From Sipunculus nudus (lineage: Eukaryota > Annelida > Sipuncula > Golfingiida > Sipunculidae): a stretch of 64,000 nt of DNA. The translations under genes and the position numbers were made by a program. The stretch spans positions 58,084,300-58,148,299 of the forward strand of contig CM049314.1 of assembly GCA_026874595.1 (NCBI GenBank), written 5' to 3'. The notes under the pieces were generated by a model. It was not told where the DNA came from and did not search any database. It was given only the letters and a program-made list of their open reading frames with translations. Positions 46,798 to 59,028 of the stretch are shown here, piece by piece (position 1 is the stretch's first letter; each line of letters opens with the position of its first letter).

Positions 46798-48239
46798 CCT
46801 TAAAAGGCCAAATTACCGTATGTCTGGGTAGTAATAGTAACCAAACATAAATTGATTTATAAAATATGTTTCCTGTCGAATTGTCTAATTTTATTTTTCA
46901 CGAAAACTGTTATTTGCGCTAGTGAAATCTTGATTTCATTATTTGTTCCCTAGATGCCGTCATTGCCGTAGTTAAAGCCTTTATTAAAGAAGGGGGTCGC
47001 AAGGTGGGACAAATGGGGTTACTCGAACAACCGCCGCGTCGCCAGATATAACATTAGAAAAATGCTGTCAAAAAAGAATATAAATATTTTGTTATTTTTG
47101 CGTTATTTTTAATACTACAACGAACGTTTAAGATCTTCGTACAAACTAGTCCATGGATATATCAAACCCACTCACACCCATAAGTTCGGCGTACCAACCG
47201 CTCCACTAGCAAATCAAGCTTCACTAGCGAGACAGTTCGGTCCGCTTTTATGTCACCCCGTAACAATGTACTAAAATGCTGAGCTTATCAAAGTTTTGAA
47301 ATGATTTAAATTGCTCTTAAATACAAACATCTACACACACATTAAATTAAAATTAAAGTTGTTTATTAATTTCGGTTATTCTTTATAGAACACCTAGGCC
47401 AAATTTCATTGAGTTTGTTTGTATGTTTTTCAATCACATATGTTTCATGCTGTATACGTCCATACATATGTGTAATAATATATATGTGATTTTTTAAAAG
47501 AAATGTGTTTACAATTAATCATTGATAATTACTTAATAACTTTTTTTTTTTAAATGAGAAAATGCAATTTGTTTATGCCATTCTTTGAAGACACGGGAAC
47601 ATGGCAGTCAATATTTCTAAGTATATTACAGCACTGTGTGCGTCCACTAGTAACTCGATATACTAGATACCTCTGTAAACCAATTATTGGGCATGTTGGC
47701 CCAGTCCCAAGGTTGCCCACAAAAAAGGTTTGACCCTTAGATATTAAATAAAAGATATACCTTTTTTCCCCGTCTCTGAAACAAACACCATTTGCCCAAA
47801 GATATAACGTTCTAACACATGCATATAGAGTGATGTTTTTACATTATTAACTGCTTACTTGGAATTTTCTATCATTATATAAATTATACACAAATATAAT
47901 TGATTTTTAAGACAAAGAAAAAAAAAAATCTCCTCATTTAGCAGAAATATCGATTTAACATATCCCTTTGAGCCATAGTTGTAAGTGGTGGATTTACTTA
48001 TGAAGTTTAGAAATGAATAATGATCAAGTGTATTGATTCGTCTTTCATCATCCCAAATTACCATTAACGAAGAAGTTATTAACAAGGAAGCTCTTTCAGA
48101 TCAGCATATCAAAAGTATATGACGCCCAACCCCGCCAAGCATGGCCTTATTCAAGTATGTTTCATTAGGGCTCACAAGGAGGCTTATTCTCTGCCACACC
48201 CAAGGTGTTCATGAATTAGCCTTCATATTTGGCATTACG
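46798..48239. other. Mostly unassigned DNA
   Basis: Contains the tRNA-like patch at 47155-47212. Nothing else was recognised. Confidence 0.35.
47155..47212 (-). other. tRNA-like promoter patch (SINE or tRNA relic)
   Basis: On the minus strand TAGTGGAGCGGTTGGTACGC resembles an A box and GTGGGTTTGATATATCC a B box, about 30 bp apart. No acceptor-stem pairing or SINE body was identified. Confidence 0.3.
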
Positions 48240-48947
48240 TATATTTAAAGCTTTTTCTCCACGAACGTCCACCAAAATCGCAAACGAACTCAAAATCTGC
48301 CACCTACATTGCACCGAGACTTCTAAATAAACGGGCGGCGTAGGTATAAATGTTGTATAATTGGTTTGTATTCCTTTCAGATATGCTGGACAGTAATTGA
48401 TTTACGGCAAGTTACATAAGCATGGGTGATTTGTGGTTAAGGACTCCACGAAACAGTGATGTTACACTCGAGTTTCTGGAATCGATTTTCTGGCATGATT
48501 TTCCGTACTCGAGTTTCCAAGCTTGTACTGAGACTCGGAGGTAAAAACTCGAAAAATTAGTCTGAGTCCATAATCTCGGGTTGTGGTAAAAAAAGCTTTG
48601 TCATATATTGTAAGAAGTCTTATATACATGAACAAACTGTCAACAGAATATTTGCCATAATTGATTGAAAACATGATTTTGAGCACCCTTAATATCATAT
48701 TGGCACAAATCGTAGGTCTGATCGTTTGCCTAGTGCCAGCCCTGTTGTTGGGAAAACAGAAAACCAAATTAAACAAGGCAGCGGTTAAAACGAAGAAGAT
48801 CTGGAACGATCGCAGTGTATAACTGCTCCATGAGGAATGTATGCATAAATTAATATATAATATGTTATTAATGCTTTAGATTTAACATAAACTGGTTAAT
48901 GTTAACTTTAATTTTAACTCAATAAACATTGTAAAAACCGCAAATCT
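48240..48947 (+). other. Probable 5' part of the array-bearing element
   Basis: 48280-48400 (AAAATCTGCCACCTACATTG, CGGGCGGCGTAGGTATAAAT, ATATGCTGGACAGTAATTG) matches 33350-33475. The remainder is unassigned. Confidence 0.45.
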
Positions 48948-50290
48948 CCTTGGGAACCTGAAATTAGGTCATGGTGACCTGTATTCTGTGATCTTTGGGC
49001 TTTGGGAAAATGGTTTTGAGCACCCAGAAAGTTTGACGTGGCAAAAATTGTATCCATTAGGCCTAGAATCCTCTGACATAAAATTCAGGGAGGTCCTCGT
49101 CAAATGTCTCCGAAAGAAGATCATCGCGACCTATATTCTGTGACCTATGGGCTGAAAAATGGTTTCGAGCACCCAAACAGTTAGATGAGGTACACGTTGT
49201 ATCCATTAGGTCTTGAATCTCCTGACGTAACATTCAGGGATGTCTCAGGCAAATATTACAGGAAACCTAAAGTAAGGTCACTGAAACCTATATTTTATAT
49301 ACCAAAAACATGATTTTGAGCACCAAGACAGTCAGATGTTGCACAAATTGTATCCATTAGGCCTGGAACCTTCTAACATAAAATTCAGAAAGGTCCTAGG
49401 CAAATGTCTTTGGAGACAGGAAATTAGATCATGGTGACCTATTTTCTGCTACCTACAAGAAAAAAAGATGTCATATGAGCCCCATGAATGTCAGATAGGC
49501 ACAAATCGTGTCTGTTAAGTCCAGAATCGTCTAACACAAAAGCCAGGCAGGTTCTAGGCAAATCTCTTTGGAAAACTATAATTTGCTGTAACAAGCTATA
49601 TTCTATGCACTATGAAGCAAAAAATATAATTTGAGCATCGAGACAGCAAAGGTACAAATTTTATCTATTTTCATTTGAACCTTATTTTGAAAGGTCTAGG
49701 GTGGTCTTTGGCAAGTCTTCTTTGAATACTAAAATCATATAGCTTAATTCCTATAAAACATGTCAAATACAGTCAGATAGGGCATACATGGTATCCTTAA
49801 GCCATAAAATCTTCCATCACAGCATCAAGGGAAACCTTGGAATCCCACTGGAAAACTGCATGTGACAGGCCGAAATCAAGATTTGAGTACCTTTAACATC
49901 AGATGGGTACATATTTTATGCATTAGACCTAGGTCTTGGGCATATCTCATTTGAAATTTAAAGTTAGAATAAGGTGATCCATATTCTGCAAGCTGCTGGC
50001 AAGAATCATGATTTTGAGCAGTCAGACAGTGCACAAATTGTATCCATTAGCCCTGGACTCTTCTATCATAACATTCAGGGAAGTCCTTGCAATTCTCCTT
50101 GGAAATCTTTAATTGGGTTATGGTGACCTTTTTCCTGCGAGCTATCGACAAGGAACATGATTTTTGGCACCCAGACAGACAGGGTACAAATTGTATCAAT
50201 TTTCCAGGGAACCCTTTATTGTGAAATCCGGAGGGGTCCCAAGCAGGTCTCCAATGAATCCTGAAGTTTTAATTTTCTGTCAATTTTTCA
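48948..50290 (+). repeat. ~150-bp-unit tandem array 2
   Basis: About nine units. The anchor TTGTATCCATTAGG falls at 49048, 49197 and 49348, and degenerate versions continue to about 50190 at 130-160-bp steps. Each unit has ATTAGGTCATGGTGACCT-like, TTTTGAGCACCCAGACAG-like and AACATTCAGGGAGGTCCT-like blocks. It is in opposite orientation to array 1. Confidence 0.88.
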
Positions 50291-50362
50291 ACATAGTAAC
50301 ATTAACCATAGGCTATTCTCACAGACAATATATAACATAAATAAAATAAATGAGCACCCAGT

Positions 50363-50402
50363 CACATATAGCTGAACGTCATGGCCCATGGACCACTTGT
50401 TT
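50363..50402 (+). repeat. Terminal module of the array-bearing element
   Basis: ATATAGCTGAACGTCATGGC...GGACCACTTGTTT. A diverged copy without an array ends near 33713 (ATATAGCTGAGCGTTATGGC...GGGCCACTTGTC). Shared ends imply one family with and without arrays. Confidence 0.6.
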
Positions 50403-50808
50403 AGTTGTTGTTTCATCCTTTGTCCTGTATATTTATTAATAGTAGTGTCATCAGTTCCTGGAGAATGGTTGAGCCAACTGTGTTTTATTTAATTTGTTCT
50501 ATTTTTTTTATTTTTACTTAAATTTTCACATAAATAATTTTTGTTTCTCATCATGACTAGTTAAATCAGTTGCCGATTTTTTCTTATTTTCATACAATTG
50601 TATCCTCTATGTTGAGTTGTCAAATGCCAGAACGCGTATCAGTTTTTCAGCTGAGGTTTTCACCTAGTTTCCTTGAAAAATTGCATATCTATTGATCATG
50701 ATTTGCTAAATCTGATTCTTAAGACTTTTAGCGCCCCTGTATTTTTAAAACATTTTTCTCTGATATTTGAGACGGCCAAATAACGTGAATGATACCAGTT
50801 TCTCAAAT
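50403..50808. other. Unassigned AT-rich DNA
   Basis: Nothing recognised. Confidence 0.35.
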
Positions 50809-50831
50809 TATATATATTTATATATATATAT

Positions 50832-50909
<78 letters not shown>

Positions 50910-50910
50910 G
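50809..50910. repeat. Compound (TA)n(GA)n microsatellite
   Basis: About 75 bp of TA with small interruptions, then about 26 bp of GA. Confidence 0.95.
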
Positions 50911-50948
50911 ACTTTGTAAATAGAATGCTCATGAATACACACAAAAGT

Positions 50949-51034
50949 CGGTTCACTGCCAATGGAAATCAAACCAATGACCTTCCGATCGTCAGTCGTC
51001 TGCTCTGACCACTCGGCTACATCACTGTGAACAG
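50949..51034 (-). mobile_element. tRNA-Ser/Leu-like SINE head
   Basis: On the minus strand TAGCCGAGTGGTCAGAGCAG is a textbook type-II tRNA A box, and TTGGTTTGATTTCCATTGGC resembles a B box at the spacing of a tRNA with a long variable region. The stem arms do not pair well, so a SINE or tRNA pseudogene is favoured. It belongs to a different family from 6841 and 17132. Confidence 0.5.
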
Positions 51035-51060
51035 ATCCACGACCCCTCTGTGTATCTGCA

Positions 51061-52540
51061 CACTGTTATAGGAACAAACAAACTGACGTCATAGTAGTGC
51101 AAATATAACTGCTGATTTTCAAAGAGGCATAGCCTATCAAACCTTTTCGGGCCTCTTTATCTAAATGCATTGGCCCGGCAACAATTTCACTCACTGGAAT
51201 ATAATGGCCTTTGTTGATATTTAAATGACCGCTGTTTAGCGTTCGACTGAATGGGCTAAAGTGGACTTTATAAAGAAAATAAATCTTCATCCAAAATTCC
51301 GGATTAACTAGGAGCTAGGCTACACCAGAAGAATCGACATTTGCGCCGGTTTACATGAATTTTATTCATTTAAAAAAGATCATGCAAGAGTAAGTTTATT
51401 CTGAAAACATAGGGTTGTAAATTTCCCAAATCATGACCACCCAACGGGGTTTCAAAGGCATAATGGGGCTACAAGTGTCATAAAGTGTCATACAGTGTAT
51501 ACTGTCAGGCTGGGAGCAGCTCACTAGCTGGCCTAAGGCCTTCTCTGGCAAGGATGACCTCCCCAGAATGAGCCAAGAGCCATCGCGGACTTCATTGGCC
51601 AGAACAAGGTCAATCAAACGCGTGCAAGGTATCTCGAACGTTTGAGTATACATTAGTTTGGCTCATAGAGAATTGGCAACAGTAGAAGCTGTGTTCTTAT
51701 AACTTATACATCTTATAGTAGGGTCGTTTTTTCCTGGTCCAAGTGGTTTATGGTTAACTTCTCTTCAGTGACATAAAGTTGGGTAAGTTGACTATTTTAT
51801 AGTACGGTATGTATAACGATATGAATATATACACCTCTATAGCTACATGAATGTACATGGAAAACCATCAAAACTAGATTTTACTAATGTGTACAGCGGT
51901 ACAAAATCAGTATACAAGCAAGAATTGATTAAAAAAACATGTCATCATACAAAGAGTTCTATTGCCACCTAAAACATATTGCCATCCGAGGAAGGCCCAG
52001 TCCTACTTGAATCGAAGGCCTAGGATTGATGAAGGATTTGGATTTTTCCTAACTGCATATCATTTTTGACTTTTCAGCCATATATGGTGTTATTGAATGT
52101 ATACAAAATCCTGCACAACTATGTCATATAAACTGTGTTTTTGATGGTATTCACATTTTTGTTAAATTTCAGACACCCCGGAGGTAGCTTCTTAGCTTCA
52201 TATTTATAAACTCGAGTGGAAGGAGGGACCTAGTTTGTCTATTGTTCATGAATAGAAGCAGAAAACAGAGAAAGATGTATATGAACGTCACATTGGTAGC
52301 CGTAAACCCAAACTTGGAGTGGTAAACTCTACTTGCCAGAGAGGATGCATCGCTGAACAAAGCCACACACTCCCTTGTCACATTGACACTGAAACACACT
52401 CAGACAAAAAAAAAGCCCACATCCAATGGAATATAATCAGTCTCAAACCTGTTGCAGACAAATACGTGAATCACAAGATACACTACCTCTTTTTATTAAT
52501 ATATGTTTACTTTAATGTATATTTGTTATTATTATTATTA

Positions 52541-52600
<60 letters not shown>

Positions 52601-53477
52601 GAGCGACAGAGACAGAGACACCGACAGAGAATGAATGAATGAATGATTGAATGACGGATGACCTTCACAGGTCCATGACAACCAATAGTTTGTTATGGCA
52701 TACATTTGGCAAACTGATATTTTGACAACCTTGGTTGTTGTTTTAGGTACACCCATTTGACAACACTGATGTTGTCGATCTGACAATTCTAGATTTTCCG
52801 TGTAGTGCTGCCTCTGTGGTTAGATTTGAAGATGTTAAATTATTGCCGGGCAAAGGGATTTTGTAGCCACTGAAAAATAACTCCAACAAATTCTAGCTAG
52901 AGTTGCCTGTTTTTGCAGGTAATAATTATCACTTGAACCTAGATTATTCAAATATGATTGAAACTTCATCAATAAAAACAATGCAAAAATTAACACGTGT
53001 ATAAAGCGGTGTAATTTAGTAGTCTCATTAAACAATTTTAAAGATATGTATTTTTTCTGTATTGTATGTCGCAGTAATATCCATAAGTTGTGACCAAACA
53101 TTTTGTGAGCAATTTTCTGCTGGAGAAATACCGTGACCAAGACTGATCCTGGGTGACTTTTTCACACAGTACTTTCTATGATAACTCGTGATATTGTAGT
53201 TCGCATCTTCCGTGTTTCCTAGTGTGACTCGTCTTTGATAAATCTTGTTAACCCTGTTTCTCTGTTACTTGCTCTTTACCGGCACAACACAAAATTGTGC
53301 ATTGATGTTTAAAACATGGTGGAAACAATATTTTTTAAAACCTTTCATGAGCCTGTTTGGATGGCATCTTTTCTTGATACGACTACCTGAGCAAACTTCT
53401 GCATGCCCATTTAAAATCTGCATCAGCATCATATTTTCAGTTGACCTTATACATAAATGTTCCGAGGGGATATTTCA
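51061..53477. other. Unassigned DNA with a (TA)n run at 52547-52596
   Basis: Open frames on both strands (51653-51396, 52399-52169) show no motif that I can place. The latter has a hydrophobic stretch FIYIFLCFLLLF. A GA-rich and (GAAT)n tail follows the TA run. Confidence 0.4.
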
Positions 53478-53848
53478 TTTTTTTTCCAGCTGAAAAAAAT
53501 GTATTCTGATTATAGAACTGAACTCTAATTGCGATGCAGCGGACTGGCACAACAAACACACGTACACAGACCCATGTAAGGCCGTACATTTACTAGAATT
53601 GATAGTTTTTATTGCTAGTTTGGTATTGGTCTACAGTGTATTTATTGGTTCCAGTATAGACAGTACTGATGACATTTGATACTATGTAATCATATATGCA
53701 TATAGTTGTTGTTCTTTGTTATTCAAGTCCATGGTACTAAATTATTATTTTGCCTGTATCATCTAGATAAGCTTTCTTTGTTTCTGATAACATTCCAATG
53801 TCCTAAAATCAGGTGCCTCAGATTTTTATCCACCAATTAAGTGTATCA
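53478..53848 (+). repeat. 371-bp dispersed repeat, copy 1
   Basis: Matches the reverse complement of 63212-63582 along its whole length, from TTTTTTTCCAGCTG through GATGCAGCGGACTGGCACAA and TTGGTATTGGTCTACAGTG to CACCAATTAAGT. Non-coding. Confidence 0.88.
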
Positions 53849-53884
53849 TGGTAATGGCTATATCCGATTATAAAATAGCTTTTT

Positions 53885-53990
53885 AGCTCAGCTGATTTTC
53901 AGTCATGCTGTACTATAGCGATGGGTCTTTGTCCGTCTGTCGGTCCGGCCGTCCGTTCGCAGAGCATAACTCGTAACATGAACCCTAAGA
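53885..53990 (+). repeat. Dispersed GTCCG / AGCTCAGCTGACT module, copy 3
   Basis: TTAGCTCAGCTGATTTTCAG, then ACTATAGCGATGGGTCTTTG, then TCCGTCTGTCGGTCCGGCCG. It is followed by AGAGGTTCTGCAAACC-type sequence rather than the 150-bp units. Confidence 0.65.
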
Positions 53991-54041
53991 GGTTCTGCAA
54001 ACCTTAATTTTATTCACTTTGACCAATATTTTCCGAATGTC

Positions 54042-54125
54042 CGACAGTTCGTACCTCCGCCATTTCGTACCTCCGCCAGTTCGTACCTCTACTACTTCGT
54101 ACCTCTTCCACTTCGTACCTATCTC
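54042..54125 (+). repeat. ~16-bp minisatellite
   Basis: Five units of the type AGTTCGTACCTCCGCC, drifting to ACTTCGTACCTCTTCC. Confidence 0.85.
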
Positions 54126-54230
54126 TACCTATCCTATACAGATGTTAACTCGAAATCAAGTAACACTTACGAATGACTGGTAAAGTGTTTTCATGTAACC
54201 AATAATTATTTTACCTTTTATAATGTAGCA

Positions 54231-54255
54231 CTCTGTCTGTCTGTCTGTCTGTCTG

Positions 54256-54295
<40 letters not shown>

Positions 54296-54298
54296 CCC
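54231..54298. repeat. (TCTG)n(TC)n(AC)n compound microsatellite
   Basis: About six CTGT units, then 33 bp of TC, then a short AC run. Confidence 0.93.
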
Positions 54299-54458
54299 TC
54301 ACAAACAATATTCACGAGTATGGCCATATTAAGGATTTATTTTATTTTTATATATTAAAGTCATGAAGTACTTGAGTCTCGGGACCTATGCACAGTAGTC
54401 ATTTGGATTCATAATGACTGCAGACGGGATCTGGATTGTTAATTTCTACCATAACGTG

Positions 54459-54463
<5 letters not shown>

Positions 54464-54518
<55 letters not shown>
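54464..54518. repeat. (TA)n microsatellite
   Basis: 55 bp of alternating T and A. Confidence 0.95.
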
Positions 54519-54521
<3 letters not shown>

Positions 54522-54945
54522 CGTTTATTATGAGGTCATCCGCCGAGTATGTAGTACATAGTGTCAAAGACTATCAATTCTCTGGCCCATATGTAATTTG
54601 CCACATATTAAACTTTCAGGCTTAAACGTATGTATACACTAGGTTTCCATAAATTAATATCGCGAAGATAAAGTAATACTAGTATCTAAAGAACGTTTCC
54701 ATAAACGCCTGGGCGAACCAAGGCCGTCCTAACATTATTATGAACCCCGGGCGAGGCAATAGGTCCCGCCCCTCGTTCAACTCCCCCCCCCCGACTACTC
54801 ATGCATGATTGTAACCTTCTAAATTGCACTTAGTAGAAACGGTAAGATGGTGAACGCTGTGCAACAACTCAAATTTTGTTATGTAAAATCACAACCCGTT
54901 TTCAACAGATCTACGCATAAAATCTTCATTTGATAATATATTCAT
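54519..54945. other. Unassigned DNA
   Basis: Holds a C10 run near 54784. Nothing else recognised. Confidence 0.3.
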
Positions 54946-55316
54946 TAGTGATAGGAATTGGTTTTAAATCATAATCGATGACTGAATAATAAAAACGTTT
55001 AATGATCGATTATTTTATTTACTTTCTATATAACCTTGAAATCTTCTGTACACTAGTACCTAAAATATTACCACAGTAAACATTGTTAAAGTATTCATAA
55101 CGAAGCGAAACCATCAATGCACCCGTGTATGCAAGGTCGACTTGTAGTTGCTCAACTTTTCGTTTCGATGCTGTTCGTTAGGATTCTCTGTCAGGATTGG
55201 ATTCTTTGCATGAGCATATAAAAAACAGTCGATTATGCAAAAAATACCATCAATTAAATCGATTTTAAGAGAAAACGACCAACCATCGATTTAATCGAAT
55301 AATCGGCACACCACTA
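54946..55316. mobile_element. hAT-like MITE with ATCGATTA-rich ends
   Basis: Left end TAGTGATAGGAATTGGTTTT, then AATCATAATCGATGAC. Right end reversed TAGTGGTGTGCCGATTATTC, then GATTAAATCGATGG. The 'TAG-GTGTGCCGATTA' pattern is typical of hAT-type MITEs. Target duplication obscured by the flanking TA repeat. Confidence 0.55.
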
Positions 55317-55391
55317 ATATATATATGTATATATATATATATATATACTGTTTATATATATATATTCATATATATTTTCATATATATATAT

Positions 55392-55440
<49 letters not shown>
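55317..55440. repeat. Interrupted (TA)n array
   Basis: Several TA runs separated by CTGT, TTCA and CATG interruptions. Confidence 0.93.
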
Positions 55441-55444
<4 letters not shown>

Positions 55445-57571
55445 TGCATATGTGCGTAGTTTTAAGGCTTAAAATACGGATGGCTTATACTTGGTGTTAT
55501 TGTTATATCAGCTTTATGGGATAAGCTCATTTGCGTGTATTTAGTAATTACTTGGGCCTACACTTTTTTTCGTTGTTGGACGTCAGACGTGTGTTACTGT
55601 TTACTCCATCATCTATGTCGTCGTTTTGAAGAGGATATGTCGTATTCCGATGTATCAATCCGCTTGTGTGTGAAATCATTACTTGCTCTTTATTGTACGG
55701 GTTATTTCATTTTAGTTTTTTAATGATAATTATGGGGTTAAGTAATATAATATGTAGCTTTAGCAAATGAAATCGGCAAATGATAGCATTGAAAGTAGAA
55801 ATAAAGATATCCAACTATGGCAGGTTTCATATACAGTCCGCCTTTGACACCTAATACGTGTGTATGTAAACTAGGTTTCAACGAAATTTGAACAATTTTT
55901 TTTTGTTGGTTTTGCGTTAGGATTTTCCCAAAAGGGACATGAAAATTGTCAATACCACTGTTCTCTTGATTAGCCTGATCAGATGGGTTGTTGCCTTACT
56001 CGATAGATCGTCAATGGCAACGGAAGGTCGTATTGGGATCGAATTACATCATAATTGTGTCAAATGGATCAGGATGGCATGTAACTTATATACGATGACT
56101 GGCATTAATGATGAACAGGTCTGGTTTTATTTATCACCGAACACGGCATTGCCTTATTGGGGTTTTAATGAGTGAATGGGTCTGTATTTGCTGTGTGGCC
56201 AAAGAGGCCCCGAAAGAACTTCCAGCACCTTACTGACATTAAACAGCTTATTTCTTAACATTATTGCTTCTTCAGTATATTGCGTTTGGAAAATAAAATA
56301 ATTATATTTTGCGAATCAAATGAAAAGAAAATTGTTTATGTATCAATTTAAAACAACACTGCACAGAAACAAATTACAAAAAAAAACTAATATTAATAAC
56401 AAGACATAACGTAAGAAATAAGATGCAGGTTACATGACACGTTATATTGTTAGTTATAATACGGAACGATAAAAGGCTAAGCATAACTAGACTATGAAAA
56501 GCTAAGGCTACTACATGTGGAAAGGTACGGCAGTATAACCGTTACATGTCTGCCATGTTTTATAACATATTTGTACCTTTGAACCTCGAATTGATAACCA
56601 GTTATAAATGTGTATACAAAAATAAATTTATATTCAATATACACAGGGTTTTGTCATATATTTATCTTATTTGTGCCTAAAATGACAAACACTTCAGACT
56701 ACAAGCTGTAAAAAGGCCCTATAAAATAAAAAACAATGTAACAGACCAAAATTATGAATGAAAGGAAAAAGCAGAATACTACTCCCGCACAAAGGCAACT
56801 TATTCCACCTCCTCCTCCCTATCTCTACTAACATAGCCGCAACCCTCCAGCCCCCCCCCCCCGCCCCCATGATAACACAAAACACGTATAACAAACTACA
56901 ACACACCCCATACGAACACAACCTCCCTCTTTCTCTCTGTCTTACACACATGCACATATTCTTACACACACACATATATATACATAAACATTTATTTTAC
57001 ACAGATTGTACAAATAGTTATTATAATTTTTCGCGACATTGTCCGTGGCTCAGACATGGGCCATAATACATGCATACGCATGGTCAAAGGGTTCATATGA
57101 TAACTCCACGGTCTGTCCCATCAAATTTAAAGGTTTGCTCAATGACTCTTGGGTCCAAAACATAGAGAGAGATCCAAACAGAAACAGAAAACACCCTGAA
57201 CAGTTCATAATGATAAATTAATATTTTGAATAAATTTCTTTCACGTGTAACCTATAATTCTTTAAGAAAAACATAATACATAAACCACACCACAAAATCT
57301 TCTTCTGTAATTTTTTTTTGCATAAATACGACATAAACAATATTTTATTATACGATTTATGAATACGTTTCTGAGAGCATAATCTCAACAAGTATGTAAA
57401 TAAGTAGTGCTTAAATTTCGTAATTTTGCCATATTTCCTGTGTGAGTAAACTGGTCTGAGTGTACTTTATTGTATTTATGATATTTATTATGTTAGTATA
57501 CTTTATAAAATGTATGTATATTTATCCAAGAAAACATCCTCTCTTGATATATGTGACTCTTAAAATATGAT
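55441..57571. other. Unassigned DNA
   Basis: An open frame at 55939-56175 starts MKIVNTTVLLISLIRWVVAL, superficially like a signal peptide, but nothing in the rest is recognisable. C-run and CA-rich patches lie at 56850-56975. Confidence 0.4.
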
Positions 57572-58115
57572 ATGAATAGCAAATCCAAACGGTCGAGATC
57601 TGAATTATCAAGCTCATCCTCAACTTCTCCAGGTAGTCCACAAAAAACAAAAAAATTCATCTCAGAAGAATCTGTTGAAAAAAATAGAACCTAAAACAAT
57701 GGCAGGTATCCCTGAACAAGTACTGAAAACCATGTTAAATGAGTTAGTAAAGAGAAAAGCTGTTGAATTGGAGCAATACTCCAGAAAATCCAGTATAAGA
57801 GTATATAGTATTCATGAAACTCAAGGTGCAAGGAGAGATGAAAATTGTGAACAGGTCGTCCAACAAATATGTAAAGAGAAGTTGGGAGTTGAAATAAATG
57901 ATATGGATATCATATATATCAGATGTATGATTTATTGTGTGCTCTTGAATGAGTTAAGAATAATAAGAATAAATGTCAACAATAAATGTGATAATTGTAA
58001 TCCGCGCATCAAGTTAGTCATGAAAACTGTCTTTGGCAAACAAATCACCTACTTGGGTCACGTTATGACTGATGGCTTGACTGGTGATAATGACATGCTT
58101 AATCAAATTATATAG
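57572..58115 (+). pseudogene. Chimeric LINE remnant (ORF1 piece joined to RT C-terminal piece)
   Basis: 57572-57724 opens MNSKSKRSRSELSSSSSTSP, the Ser/Lys-rich start common in LINE ORF1 proteins, and ends in a TAA. An overlapping frame from 57675 carries VKRKAVELEQYSRKSSIRVY and GVEINDMDII, the coiled-coil-to-RRM signature (E-Q-Y-S-R-x-x-x-x-R) of metazoan LINE ORF1. After DIIYIRC the homology switches to KQITYLGHVMTDGLTGDND, which matches the region after the catalytic core of LINE reverse transcriptases. Everything between, including the endonuclease and the catalytic RT, is missing. Dead element; the junction is near 57930. Confidence 0.62.
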
Positions 58116-58773
58116 AATCTTTATATTATAAAGCCAATACCTTAATACTTTAATTTTCATACTATTCAAAACATGTAAGAGTGTATTTATTCAAACTGTT
58201 CTGTGGAACTATGAGTTGCTCTAGCTTGTGGGCTTGTGGTGTTGCTAATAAACGCAGGAGGCCTATACTAATGACAAGCTAAGAATCAACAGCATACAAT
58301 TATGCCTTTATGATTTTAATGTTTCTGCCCCCGAAATGTGTAGTGCGACCGAAATGGGTAAATCATATCCTTATAAACTGTATTTATCTACACATTTAGT
58401 TAACTAGATATTCAATGCTATTGTCAAATATACATGGATGCAATATATTATCTTCATCTACATGCATGTCTTTTGACTATTATACAATATTTTTTTTTAA
58501 TATTATCATAATATAATAAAATTATTTTCAATTTATAGACCAATGTATGTGTCTGAAATAAAACATCCATTCCTGTAACAGTAAGTGTCACCAAAAAGGT
58601 CAAATTTAATGAACGGGTCCATAAATCCTGCTTGCTCTTTTGAGAAATTGAGAAGTACTGATTTCATTTTCGGCGTTTTCCTCCCACGCCTTGAATAACA
58701 AGGCCTGAGTCGTTTTTACTGACTGGCGTTGTTGTCGTTTTACTTTCTTTTCACTGACTAGGAGCTCCACCAA
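58116..58773. other. Unassigned DNA
   Basis: AT-rich, nothing recognised. Confidence 0.35.
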
Positions 58774-59028
58774 TTAAGCCTCCTGTTTGAGCAGTGGTAC
58801 AAGCGTGGCAACGTTGAACACGCACCAATTTTCGATGGGGAACACCGTGCTGTGTATCCAGGTCCGGTCCATATAATTGAATAGACGGGTGAGTGATGCG
58901 TTTCCCGTTGTCTTCTCTCGAAGCGTTTCAAACGCCGGAAGTATGTACTCGGCCGGAAGACCTTGCAGGGCCATTAGTTGCCGTATGAGCGAATAAACGG
59001 CCCCCTTTTCCATGTACACAGTCTGCAA
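58774..59028 (-). pseudogene. MULE-type transposase-like exon fragment
   Basis: It reads LMALQGLPAEYILPAFETLR, then LTRLFNYMDRTWIH, then FPIENWCVF, which follows the order LPAEEIxxAF ... LxxYxxxTWI ... FPPxxWxVF seen just after the catalytic region of MULE-type transposase proteins in invertebrates. The 5' edge is a clean acceptor (CTCTTATTTTGCAG) in phase 0, so it was or is an exon. After WCVF the expected TNN-containing block is absent and a TAA follows. Upstream exons were not found. Domesticated gene or relic cannot be told apart. Confidence 0.45.

Noticed and set aside
48948-50290. CRISPR-like repeat array
   Set aside because: The units are ~150 bp, diverged and contiguous without spacers, in a eukaryotic contig.
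56694-57066. Open frames on both strands rich in Pro or Gly
   Set aside because: C-run and CA/CT-rich sequence produces them; no domain.
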